DNA of 64,000 bases from an uncultured Bacteroidales bacterium (GTDB lineage: Bacteria; Bacteroidota; Bacteroidia; Bacteroidales; Porphyromonadaceae): positions 1 through 64,000 of the forward strand of contig CAMYPM010000003.1 in NCBI GenBank assembly GCA_947290775.1, in the 5' to 3' direction. Under the pieces are notes generated by a model. The model ran no database searches, was not told the DNA's origin, and worked only from the letters and a program-made list of their open reading frames with translations. Shown here one piece after another: positions 28,048-35,514 of the stretch. A program made the translations under genes and the position numbers. Position 1 is the first letter of the stretch. Each line of letters begins with the position of its first letter.

Positions 28048-28049
28048 AT

Positions 28050-28946
28050 ATGGCAACAAAAAAGAGCGAAGACAAGATATCTAAAAAAAAGGAAGTGACA
28101 ACTTCCTCCAAAAATACTGCAAAGAAGACTTCTAAGAAAAAAGCAGATACAGTAAAAGAGGATGCTCCTGCTGAAACTGAGACTGCCGTAAAGGAGGTTA
28201 AACCGGTTAATAAGATCGAAATTAAGCTGCGTTCTGTAGCTCGGCTTCAGACCGTACTCTCTTCTATTGACAAGATTAAGACGCTCCGCGGGGAGTTGCC
28301 ATTAGAAGTACAGCACATAGAGGATAATCTTGCCGGCATTCAAACTCGTTTGGATAACTATTCTGCTGCGGCAAAGGCTCTCACAACCTCTATTACAAAT
28401 GAGCGAAACAAAATCTCTTCCTCAAGAGAGCTTTTGGAGAAGTATCGTCGCCAATTGGATCATGTGAGAAATAATCGTGAATACGATAGCCTTTCCAAAG
28501 AGATTGAGTACCAGGACTTAGAGCTTCAGTTGTCGGAAAAGCGAATCAAAGAATACACGGCAGAGCTGAATGGACGAAAGGAGGATATTGCGAAGCTGAA
28601 AGAAACTTATGAGCTGCGTTCCGGAGATTTAAGTGCAAAGAAAGGGGAGCTGGATGAGATCATAGAAGAAACAGAAGCAGAAGAGCAAAAGCTGGTTAAG
28701 GAGGCGAAGGAATGTGAAGCAAAGGTGGAGGATGAACGTCTTCTAAAAGCCTTCCATCGCATTCGTAGTGCTGCACATAATGGTCTTGCCGTAGTGCCTA
28801 TTGACAGAGATGCATGTGGAGGATGCTTCAATCGTATTCCCCCTCAGCGACAGCTTGAGATTAAGCTTGCCAAGAAGATAATTGTGTGCGAGTATTGTGG
28901 TAGGATTGTTGTAGACCCGGATCTTTTTGAGGAAGAGTCTAAATGA
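28050..28946 (+). CDS. Coiled-coil protein with C4 zinc ribbon
   Basis: The 298-residue protein starts with a lysine- and alanine-rich tail (about 1-50), continues as a long coiled coil (about 65-240), and ends in a zinc ribbon with CGGC (in DACGGCFNRIPPQRQ) and CEYC (in IIVCEYCGRIVVDP). This is the zf-RING_7/C4 zinc-ribbon family that regularly sits beside Nif3-like genes; nucleic-acid binding is suspected but no reaction is known. It follows Nif3 by 2 bp and overlaps tilS by 4 bp (ATGA), so all three are likely translated from one message. Confidence 0.87.
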   Translation: MATKKSEDKISKKKEVTTSSKNTAKKTSKKKADTVKEDAPAETETAVKEVKPVNKIEIKLRSVARLQTVLSSIDKIKTLRGELPLEVQHIEDNLAGIQTRLDNYSAAAKALTTSITNERNKISSSRELLEKYRRQLDHVRNNREYDSLSKEIEYQDLELQLSEKRIKEYTAELNGRKEDIAKLKETYELRSGDLSAKKGELDEIIEETEAEEQKLVKEAKECEAKVEDERLLKAFHRIRSAAHNGLAVVPIDRDACGGCFNRIPPQRQLEIKLAKKIIVCEYCGRIVVDPDLFEEESK

Positions 28947-29944
28947 CACTACGAATGCCCAGGAGCGTGTATCAGCATCCGCTGATACAACGCATTAGGG
29001 CTACAATGAAGCGTGAGCTTAGATTAGCTCCAAATGATTCTATATTAGTAGCTCTGAGTGGAGGGGCGGATTCCGTGGCTCTACTCAGGGCACTCTTGTT
29101 CTTGGGGTTCCCTGTATCAGCAGCGCACTGTAACTTCCACTTAAGAGGGGACGAGAGCAACAGGGATGAGGCTTTTGTAGAGGCTCTCTGCAACGAATTG
29201 CAAGTACCTCTTAGCAAAGCGGATTTTGATACAGTTGCGTATGCAAAGGAGCATGCTCTCTCTGTTGAAGAGGCTGCCCGTAACTTACGTTACGACTTTT
29301 TTGAAAAGTGTCGACAAAAATATCAATTGCATTACGTTGCAGTTGCTCATCACCTTGAGGATAACTTTGAAACACTGATTGGCAATTTAGCAAAAGGTTG
29401 TGGCATCAAAGGCGTACGCGGTATTCCTATTCAGCGGGAAAGGATTATTCGTCCACTACTTGAAGTACCACATCAAGAAATTATAAGCTTTCTCAACTTG
29501 TTGGAGCAACCTTTTTGTACCGACTCAACGAATAGTGACACTGCCATTAGACGTAACTATATACGTCACGATATACGACCTCTCTTTGATCATTTAAATC
29601 CTTCTTTCTCAGAGGCACTTATTCGTACCTTTGCCAATCTGAGAGAGTGTGATGCCCTCATTAGTTATGCCCTTGAAGAGCAAATTAAAGCAGTGACCTT
29701 GTCGCAGCAGGGAACTCTTTATGATGCCCGATTAATTGCAACCTTTCCAGCGCCTCTTAGTTTGCTCTTTGCAATACTTAATCCGTTAGGATTCACACGT
29801 ATTCGTATTGCTCCCTTTGCTGAGCAGCTTCTCAATCCCGAGCCAGCAGTTATAGAAAGTGCTACGCATCGAGTTAGACGCCAAGGAGGAAAACTTTATA
29901 TCGAGGAAAAAAGCTCTCCAAATGAAAAACAATTGGATAAGTAA
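28943..29944 (+). CDS. tilS: tRNA(Ile)-lysidine synthase, short form
   Basis: TilS attaches lysine to C34 of the minor tRNA-Ile(CAU) so that it reads AUA codons. The PP-loop ATP pyrophosphatase motif is ALSGGADSVALLRAL, followed by AAHCNFHLRGDESNRDE and AVAHHLEDNFETLIGNLAKGCGIKGVRG. At 333 residues it is about 100 shorter than the E. coli enzyme (432) and lacks most of the C-terminal domain, resembling the short Aquifex-type form. The family's usual HHxxDxxET reads HHLEDNFET, intact for the key residues. It overlaps the upstream zinc-ribbon gene by 4 bp. Confidence 0.9.
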   Translation: MTLRMPRSVYQHPLIQRIRATMKRELRLAPNDSILVALSGGADSVALLRALLFLGFPVSAAHCNFHLRGDESNRDEAFVEALCNELQVPLSKADFDTVAYAKEHALSVEEAARNLRYDFFEKCRQKYQLHYVAVAHHLEDNFETLIGNLAKGCGIKGVRGIPIQRERIIRPLLEVPHQEIISFLNLLEQPFCTDSTNSDTAIRRNYIRHDIRPLFDHLNPSFSEALIRTFANLRECDALISYALEEQIKAVTLSQQGTLYDARLIATFPAPLSLLFAILNPLGFTRIRIAPFAEQLLNPEPAVIESATHRVRRQGGKLYIEEKSSPNEKQLDK

Positions 29945-29967
29945 GTTAAGGGGGCTAATAAGTCGGA

Positions 29968-30873
29968 TTAGCGTGCGGCTGCAGCTTTAAGCAATCTATC
30001 TATAAAAGCATAGTTTTTGACTCCCCAGCGAGGGGCAATTAGCTCTGTGTCCGGAGCTGACGCAACGAAGCGCTCTACTGTAATGGTTGGCTTGAGTAAA
30101 CTCAAAAAATCCAAGCACAACTCAATGTATTCATCTATTGTAAAGAGATGGTATTGAGAAGGATCAGCAGCATATTCTTCTGCCATGCGGCTTCCCTTAA
30201 GGATCTGTAAATGATGCAGTTTAAGTGTATCCAATGGAAGCTCATTAAGCTTAACCGCATGCCGGAGCATGTCTGTACGGGATTCTCCGGGTAGCCCTAA
30301 TATGAGGTGTGCCCCTACGGGTAGTCCTGCATTATAAGTGCGGAGAATGGTATCGCAGGCCACCGAGTAACTATGCCCTCTATTTACTCGCTTTAGGGTA
30401 GTATCTTGAGTACTCTCTATTCCATACTCAACCATTACGAAGTATTTCTTTGATAATTCCTTTAAGGCCTCCAAAACACGCTGTGGCATTAAGTCCGGTC
30501 GGGTAGCTACAATTAGCCCAACTACCTCCGGATAGGCTAATGCTGTGTGGAATAGCTGTATGAGTCGATCTGGATTGCTATAAGTGGCAGTGTATGATTG
30601 AAAATAGGCCAAATACTTCATTGAAGGGTATTTGTGCCGGAAGAAATTTATCCCCTCTGACAATTGCTCCTCAAGAGGTTTATCTCGAAGCGCATAAGCG
30701 GGGCTAAAGGCACTATTACTACAATAGGAACACACTTCTCCTCGTCCTTTTTCATGAAGCGGGCAAGCATTAGAAGCAGATACCGATATCTTCTGAACTT
30801 TATCATTTGGAAAGTAACGTCGAATGAAAGTTGAGAAGTTGCTCTCTCTTACTCGTTCAATTAATGAGGACAT
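29968..30873 (-). CDS. Radical SAM protein, TIGR01212 (YhcC-like) family
   Basis: The 301-residue protein carries a radical SAM cluster motif in ACPLHEKGRGEVCSYCSNSAFSP (Cys, then CxxC), the ESTQDTTLKRVNRGH region and LILGLPGESRTDMLRHAV typical of the TIGR01212/YhcC group. The C-terminal half has TLKLHHLQILKGSRMAEEY, also a group signature. Biochemical function is not established. It lies 4 bp after holA, probably in the amn-like/holA/radical SAM unit, and meets tilS tail to tail with a 23-bp gap lacking an obvious terminator. Confidence 0.87.
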   Translation of the reverse strand: MSSLIERVRESNFSTFIRRYFPNDKVQKISVSASNACPLHEKGRGEVCSYCSNSAFSPAYALRDKPLEEQLSEGINFFRHKYPSMKYLAYFQSYTATYSNPDRLIQLFHTALAYPEVVGLIVATRPDLMPQRVLEALKELSKKYFVMVEYGIESTQDTTLKRVNRGHSYSVACDTILRTYNAGLPVGAHLILGLPGESRTDMLRHAVKLNELPLDTLKLHHLQILKGSRMAEEYAADPSQYHLFTIDEYIELCLDFLSLLKPTITVERFVASAPDTELIAPRWGVKNYAFIDRLLKAAAAR

Positions 30874-30877
30874 TGTC

Positions 30878-31927
30878 TTAGGCGAGTATTAAGTACACTA
30901 AGTTGAAAAGAATCCCCTCGTAATCGTAATCTCCATCCTCAGCACCTTTGAGACGAGCATCGGCTAAGCGTAATTCATGGATAATATAGAATATTTGCAT
31001 CGCCTTGAATAGCCAAAGCGCATCGGAGTACCTTTTGGCTTGGTACGCATTCTTTAGATTGAGGACAGTAGCAAGTGCCTTTTCGCTTCTATCTTTTTGG
31101 TAGGATGCAACCATTAGATTAGAGAAAAAACCGTAGAGCGTAGCAACAATAAGAGGCAAAGGGTAGTTGGCCGGATCCTTGGTCATGTATTGTGCTATAG
31201 TAAGGGCTTCACGTCTCTGTTTCTTATATAAAGCTTGGCATAAGTCATCTACGGAATATTGAATAGATACCCCTACAATGAAATCCACCATATTAGCTTC
31301 TATCTGACCACTATCGGAAGCTAAAACAGCAAGTTTAGCTACTTCTTTTGCGGAGGTAACCCCGTCGAATCCTACCCGTTCTATCAGTTTCTCTGCTGCT
31401 TCGGCAGTAATGGTTACATCGTGCGCTTTTGCTGTTTGATTGATAATAGAGAGTATTGTACGCTTGCTCGTGATACGAGGCGAAACGATAATTATCGTTT
31501 GGTCACTCGGTAGGGTTTGGAAAGAAGCAAATAGTTTTTTGGCATTGAATGCCATATTCCCTTGGTAGGCGAGGATTAAGGAAGTGCCTTGAGGTAATCT
31601 GCTGAGGGTAGGAATAAGCTTATCCAGATCCTTCACAGCTTCTGCCTCTTTAAGTATTACGGCTCTCTGTTGTACAAATAGAGAAGTAGATTGAATCTCC
31701 AAAGCAATGTCAGAGTAGCTACTTTCATTGCCATAGAGGGTAACTACGTTTTCCCCATAATGCTTGATTATAAGTTGCTCGAGTTGCTCGAAATAATATT
31801 GTTCTTCGCCCGAATAGAGTATCACAGCGGGAAGGCAATTCTTTTCATTTAAAATTCCTTTTATTGTTGAGATTGCTTGAGAGGGTGTATATAAGGAGCT
31901 CCCTTGAGGTGCATTTAGTTTTGCCAT
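30878..31927 (-). CDS. holA: DNA polymerase III delta subunit
   Basis: The 349-residue protein (from ATG at 31927) is the clamp-loader delta subunit, which opens the beta clamp. It shows the delta-type start LPAVILYSGEEQYYFEQLEQLI, the RAVILKEAEAVKDLDKL segment, the RITSKRTILSIINQTAKAHDVTIT region and the C-terminal helical collar domain (TLYGFFSNLMVASYQ..., AYQAKRYSDALWLFKAM). The frame extends to 31963, overlapping the upstream gene by 23 bp; I prefer 31927 (MAKLNAPQGSS) because it restores a 13-bp gap. Sequence identity to proteobacterial delta is expected to be low, as usual for this subunit. Confidence 0.88.
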   Translation of the reverse strand: MAKLNAPQGSSLYTPSQAISTIKGILNEKNCLPAVILYSGEEQYYFEQLEQLIIKHYGENVVTLYGNESSYSDIALEIQSTSLFVQQRAVILKEAEAVKDLDKLIPTLSRLPQGTSLILAYQGNMAFNAKKLFASFQTLPSDQTIIIVSPRITSKRTILSIINQTAKAHDVTITAEAAEKLIERVGFDGVTSAKEVAKLAVLASDSGQIEANMVDFIVGVSIQYSVDDLCQALYKKQRREALTIAQYMTKDPANYPLPLIVATLYGFFSNLMVASYQKDRSEKALATVLNLKNAYQAKRYSDALWLFKAMQIFYIIHELRLADARLKGAEDGDYDYEGILFNLVYLILA

Positions 31928-31940
31928 TGTTATCTCATTG

Positions 31941-32717
31941 CTACCAACCGAACCGTATTCCAATCAGCTCTTTGCGTTCGTACTGAAGAATATGTAAAGT
32001 TTCTTCTCCCAATGCCAAATGTTGGGCTGTATATCGCTTCGCTACCTCTTGATCTCCCTTATCTGTCTTTACCCCCTCGGGAGTCATTGGAAGATCAGAG
32101 ACAGCCAGGAGAGCACCACAAGGTATTCGATTTGCATACCCCACCGTGAAGAGCGTCGCTGTCTCCATGTCGATACATTCAGCATGTGTAGTATGCAAAT
32201 AGCGTTTGAAGTGATGATCATGCTCCCAAACACGTCTATTCGTTGTGTATACAGTGCCTGCAGCAAAGAGCAGCTTATTGCGTTCTAAAGCTTCATCTGC
32301 TGCACGTAGTATTCGAAAAGATGGGAGAGAGGGCACTTCTGCAGGTAGGTAACTATTGCTAGTCCCTTCTCCTCGAATAGCTGCTATTGGTAATAGGTAG
32401 TCACCTACCGAAAGATTGTTTTTGAGTGCACCACATTTGCCTATGAAAAGTACGCCTTTTGGCATTATAGCACTCAATAGATCCATCACAGTAGCTGCAT
32501 TGGGGCTGCCCATCCCAAATTGTATAAGTGTAACCTCTTTGGTACTCGCATTAGGCATAGCAAGGTCTTTCCCGAGTATGGGTACACTATGTTTTTCTGC
32601 AAAAAACTCTAAGTAGCGATTGAAGTTACACAACAATATATACGGTGCAAAGTCTTCGGGTTCGCGTCCTGTGTAGCGCTTCAACCAATCCGTTACAATT
32701 TCTTTCTTCGTCTCCAT
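31941..32717 (-). CDS. AMP nucleosidase-like nucleoside phosphorylase
   Basis: The 258-residue protein has the nucleoside phosphorylase fold: IQFGMGSPNAATVMDLL, GVLFIGKCGALKNNLSVGDYLLP and the purine/ribose site AECIDMETATLFTVGYANRIPCGALLAVSD. The short length and sequence fit the AMP nucleosidase-like group found in Bacteroidetes (TIGR01721), rather than uridine or inosine phosphorylases. It would split AMP to adenine and ribose 5-phosphate, but substrate is not certain. It heads the minus-strand unit that contains holA and a radical SAM gene. Its promoter overlaps the divergent promoter of 32741, and the predicted leader is only about 10 nt. Confidence 0.85.
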   Translation of the reverse strand: METKKEIVTDWLKRYTGREPEDFAPYILLCNFNRYLEFFAEKHSVPILGKDLAMPNASTKEVTLIQFGMGSPNAATVMDLLSAIMPKGVLFIGKCGALKNNLSVGDYLLPIAAIRGEGTSNSYLPAEVPSLPSFRILRAADEALERNKLLFAAGTVYTTNRRVWEHDHHFKRYLHTTHAECIDMETATLFTVGYANRIPCGALLAVSDLPMTPEGVKTDKGDQEVAKRYTAQHLALGEETLHILQYERKELIGIRFGW

Positions 32718-32725
32718 TGTATCAC

Positions 32726-32741
32726 TATCTTTGCAAAGATA
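32726..32741. promoter_or_regulatory. Overlapping divergent promoters in a perfect palindrome
   Basis: TATCTTTGCAAAGATA is a perfect 16-bp palindrome made of two back-to-back -7 boxes: TATCTTTG (32726-32733) for the plus-strand gene and its mirror (32734-32741) for the minus-strand gene ending at 31941. Each box fits TAnnTTTG exactly. Confidence 0.6.
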
Positions 32742-33268
32742 TGAAAAGCAATGAGTACAACGAAAACAAAGAGCCTTTTCTGAATGAGAATGGGCTTTGT
32801 TTACCCTCTTTCCCTGTGAAGGTGAGCATGCACAATGATACTCCTTTCATATATGATGAGGTACGGTGTAAAGAGGTAGCTCTAACTCCTGAAGAGTGGG
32901 TCCGACAGCACTTCCTACATTGGATGATGGGTGACTTGGGATATCCTCGTATCGCATTGAGTAATGAAGCGATTCTACCCGGCACCAAACGTCGGGGACG
33001 TACCGACACTATTGTTTTCGGAACCGGTGGAGTAGTGTGGATGATCATTGAATTTAAGGCTCCGGATGTTTCTATTACTGAGAAGGTATGGGATCAGTTA
33101 CTCTCCTATAATCTTCGCTACAAAGCGCCTTTATTAGTCGCTTCTAATGGTCGATCTATAATAGTCGCTCAAGTGGATTATGAGGTTGGAAAAGCCTCAT
33201 TCCTAAAAGAAATGCCCCACTGGCATGAACTTAAGAAGTTAGTGAGTGGTGGTGGAATATCTATGTGA
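32741..33268 (+). CDS. Type I restriction enzyme R-protein N-terminal domain protein
   Basis: The 175-residue protein matches the stand-alone HSDR_N_2 family (PF13588-type), with EVALTPEEWVRQHFLHWM, the nuclease-like core RTDTIVFGTGGVVWMIIEFKAPDVSI (D...E-x-K of the PD-(D/E)XK fold) and QLLSYNLRYKAPLLVASNG. No helicase, specificity or methylase subunit is nearby, so it is unlikely to be part of a restriction system. Such orphans are widespread in Bacteroidetes and their role is unknown. I chose ATG 32741; the upstream extension to 32645 would run through the divergent promoter and into the neighbouring gene. It may be translated from a leaderless or nearly leaderless transcript. Confidence 0.83.
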   Translation: MKSNEYNENKEPFLNENGLCLPSFPVKVSMHNDTPFIYDEVRCKEVALTPEEWVRQHFLHWMMGDLGYPRIALSNEAILPGTKRRGRTDTIVFGTGGVVWMIIEFKAPDVSITEKVWDQLLSYNLRYKAPLLVASNGRSIIVAQVDYEVGKASFLKEMPHWHELKKLVSGGGISM

Positions 33269-33300
33269 CCCTATGTATCCTATAAGTTACACTGAATAGT

Positions 33301-33308
33301 TACCTTTG
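33301..33308 (+). promoter_or_regulatory. Putative -7 box of the lipoprotein gene
   Basis: TACCTTTG followed by CGC matches TAnnTTTG, 69 bp before the start codon at 33378. The following leader contains AAAAAGGC...GGCTTTTT-like complementarity. Confidence 0.5.
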
Positions 33309-33377
33309 CGCAGAGCTTAAAAAGGCATTGGCTTTTTGGGACTGATTTTAGTAAAAACATATATTGAAAATAGTTTT

Positions 33378-33752
33378 ATGAAACAGAAATTCTTAATCTT
33401 TGGAGCATTACTTTCGTTTATGCTTCTCACGTTCTCTTGCTCTTCAGAACCCAACGATGAAGTATTAGTAGGCACTTATTCGGGAGCAGTTGGGTACAAG
33501 AAGGGAGGTAAAAATATTGCTGTGGATAATGGGTCTGTGACAGTAGTGCGTAGAGGCAATATCTTTTCTTTTACCTTTTCAGATGGCATCCCTGCTCTGG
33601 ACGGTATCTCCATGATAGAGCGTGGCAATGGAGGGTATATACTCAAAGATGCCGAGCTGGGGAGCAATACCATCTCAATAAGTAGTTCAGGTCGTTTGGA
33701 GCTGTTGTATATTTCCGACAAAGAAACGTGGATGGCTCATTGCAAGAAATAG
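33378..33752 (+). CDS. Small lipoprotein of unknown function
   Basis: The 124-residue product (from ATG 33378) has a lipoprotein signal peptide with lipobox LTFSC (Cys20), so it should be anchored to the cell envelope. The mature part begins SSEPNDEVLVGTYSGAVGYKKGG and looks like a small beta-strand domain of the kind seen in Bacteroidetes lipocalin-like or hypothetical lipoproteins, but I cannot name the family. The frame extends to 33336 without supporting signals. It is preceded by its own promoter box and followed after 20 bp by an unrelated gene. Confidence 0.75.
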   Translation: MKQKFLIFGALLSFMLLTFSCSSEPNDEVLVGTYSGAVGYKKGGKNIAVDNGSVTVVRRGNIFSFTFSDGIPALDGISMIERGNGGYILKDAELGSNTISISSSGRLELLYISDKETWMAHCKK

Positions 33753-33772
33753 AAATTACGTTATAAGAGGTT

Positions 33773-34327
33773 TTGGCAAAGCAAGCATTCTCGCTATGGC
33801 AGTGTATAGTGGCAAAGTTTAAGAGCCCGCTTACAACCTGTGGCTATGGCATCCATTCACCCTTCTTGTACCATTTGGTAACAGAGGTATTGGATCCCCA
33901 CTATGACTTTTATAGAATGACAGAGCTTGAGCATCTCTATCCCTATGCTACCTATGAACAGTTAAAAGCAGCATGGGTGCTTTACAGGCTTGCTGTTTTT
34001 TACCCAATTGAAAGAATAGAGATAGGGAATGGGCTACCTACTACTTTACAAAAGATGGCAGATTATCTCAATTCAAATACCTTAAAAGGGGTTGACGGTC
34101 CGTTCCCTAAGGAGTGTCCTACACAAGTTGTAGTGGAAAAAGGGAGAACAGATACTAATGCAGCAGAAAATATGATCTTAATGCTCACTGATACCACACT
34201 GCGCAAGACCTGCCGCATAGCCGAAGAAAGGGGATATAGGACTATTCTTCACTTGTCGCACATCTCTTTATTGTTTGGAAATCCTTTTTTGCCAACAAAA
34301 GTATATTTGATGTCTTTAAGTTTATAG
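33773..34327 (+). CDS. Shortened relative of Bacteroidetes class I methyltransferase-like family
   Basis: The 184-residue protein starts at TTG, supported by an AAGAGG ribosome-binding-like motif 3-8 bp upstream; no ATG lies before residue 49. The N-terminus FKSPLTTCGYGIHSPFLYHLVTEVL and C-terminus TILHLSHISLLFGNPFLPTKVYL match the two ends of a Bacteroidetes family annotated as SAM-dependent methyltransferase, usually about 230-260 residues. The middle lacks a clear glycine-rich SAM loop (IERIEIGNGLPTTLQ is the nearest). I suspect a shortened, possibly non-catalytic member. It lies between a lipoprotein and a cobalamin adenosyltransferase gene. Confidence 0.55.
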   Translation: MAKQAFSLWQCIVAKFKSPLTTCGYGIHSPFLYHLVTEVLDPHYDFYRMTELEHLYPYATYEQLKAAWVLYRLAVFYPIERIEIGNGLPTTLQKMADYLNSNTLKGVDGPFPKECPTQVVVEKGRTDTNAAENMILMLTDTTLRKTCRIAEERGYRTILHLSHISLLFGNPFLPTKVYLMSLSL

Positions 34328-34349
34328 CAAACAGCACCATTGAAATGAT

Positions 34350-34943
34350 ATGAATAAGAAAAGTAAGTTGTATACGGCAACCGGGGACAAAGGTACTACA
34401 GCCCTCGTTGGAGGCCAGCGAGTAAGCAAAGGAGATCAACGATTGGTCTCCTACGGAACTATTGATGAGCTAAATTCTTTGATTGGAGTATTATTAGGCT
34501 TTCCTCTCTCTCCTGAAGATAGGGAGCTTTTTCTTATGATACAGAATGCCCTTTTCTTAATAGGAAGTGATTTGGCAACCCTTCCTGCTGATGCCGAAAT
34601 AAAAAAACGCTTTTCCCTCCCCGAAAAATCAGTGCAGACTTTAGAGCAGGCAATAGATAACTACGATGCACAGCTTCCTCCCTTGAAGGGCTTTATACTC
34701 CCTTCTGGGGGACAGCTCGCCTCAAGTGCTCATTTCGCTCGTACAGTATGTCGACGTGCAGAAAGAGAGATAATAACGTTGATTGCCTCTGTACCGGAGG
34801 AAGAAAAGTCTGCTACTGTAGCGGAAACAAACTTACGCTTCATGAATAGACTAAGTGATTTACTCTTTGTTTTTGCGCGTTATGCAGCGCACAAGGAGGG
34901 AGAAAAGGAAATATATTGGGAGCAAAATTGTTTTTCTGATTAG
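34350..34943 (+). CDS. ATP:cob(I)alamin adenosyltransferase (PduO type)
   Basis: The 197-residue enzyme transfers the adenosyl group of ATP to cob(I)alamin to form coenzyme B12. It has YTATGDKGTTALVGGQRVSKGDQRLVSYGTIDELNS (the ATP-binding N-terminus), FILPSGGQLASSAHFARTVCRRAERE (containing the essential Arg cluster), and the C-terminal FMNRLSDLLFVFARYAA. All key segments of the trimeric PduO-type family are present and the length is normal. No other cobalamin gene lies nearby. Adenosylcobalamin may serve methylmalonyl-CoA mutase elsewhere in the genome. Confidence 0.93.
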   Translation: MNKKSKLYTATGDKGTTALVGGQRVSKGDQRLVSYGTIDELNSLIGVLLGFPLSPEDRELFLMIQNALFLIGSDLATLPADAEIKKRFSLPEKSVQTLEQAIDNYDAQLPPLKGFILPSGGQLASSAHFARTVCRRAEREIITLIASVPEEEKSATVAETNLRFMNRLSDLLFVFARYAAHKEGEKEIYWEQNCFSD

Positions 34944-34958
34944 AGAATGTTACTTTTG
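34927..34958 (+). promoter_or_regulatory. Promoter of the DUF2795 gene
   Basis: ATTG at 34927-34930, 20 bp spacer, TACTTTTG at 34951-34958, a good match to the two-part Bacteroidetes consensus. It overlaps the end of the adenosyltransferase gene and implies a leader of about 60 nt. Confidence 0.55.
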
Positions 34959-35027
34959 CAGCCGCTGACAGCAGTAATATAAGACTGCCATAATGAGACA
35001 AAACCTATTAAGTGTGAGGAAGTTTAT

Positions 35028-35249
35028 ATGTATTGGACACTTGAATTAGCTTCGCGTTTGGACGATGCGCCTTGGCCTGCCACAAAAGAAGAATTGATAG
35101 ACTATGCGCAGAGAAGTGGAGCTCCACTTGAATTGATTGAGAATCTTTCGGAGATAGAGGATGAAGGTGAAACTTTCGATTCCATTGAAGATATTTGGCC
35201 TGACTATCCGCGAAATGAAGATTTCTTCTTTAATGAAGACGAGTATTAA
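35028..35249 (+). CDS. DUF2795 family protein
   Basis: This 73-residue acidic protein begins MYWTLELASRLDDAPWPATKEELIDYAQRSGAP, the conserved DUF2795 core (a small domain of unknown role found in Bacteroidetes and Actinobacteria), and ends in a very acidic tail (SIEDIWPDYPRNEDFFFNEDEY). There is no signal or membrane segment. It has its own promoter and stands alone. Small size, strong acidity and conservation suggest a regulatory or adaptor role, which is inference only. Confidence 0.85.
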   Translation: MYWTLELASRLDDAPWPATKEELIDYAQRSGAPLELIENLSEIEDEGETFDSIEDIWPDYPRNEDFFFNEDEY

Positions 35250-35458
35250 GAAAGATCTGCCTGAACAGATATATTGTAGCATAATAAAGTAGCCTGAATA
35301 TCTATTTTCATTGATTCCTTTTTCGTGTAAGCTCCTTAGCTTTTAAGTTGCTTTCTATCTGCAATTCTGTAAGAAAGCTATTCTTCCGCTTGCACGCTTT
35401 GGATATTTCACTTTTATAGGTCTCAATACGAGACAGCAACGAATAGGCTAAGTAGAAA

Positions 35459-35496
35459 AAAGATCCCTACCTTTCAAATGAAAGGCAGGGATCTTT
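35459..35496. terminator. Bidirectional terminator
   Basis: AAAGATCCCTACCTTTC (35459-35475), loop AAAT, GAAAGGCAGGGATCTTT (35480-35496): 16 of 17 positions pair. A-run on the left, T-run on the right. It separates the plus-strand DUF2795 gene from the convergent methyltransferase gene. Confidence 0.8.
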
Positions 35497-35514
35497 GCTG
35501 AAAAGTTATACCAT

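Noticed and set aside
32741..33268. Active type I restriction system
   Set aside because: Only a short N-terminal domain protein is present, with no helicase, specificity or methylase genes around it.
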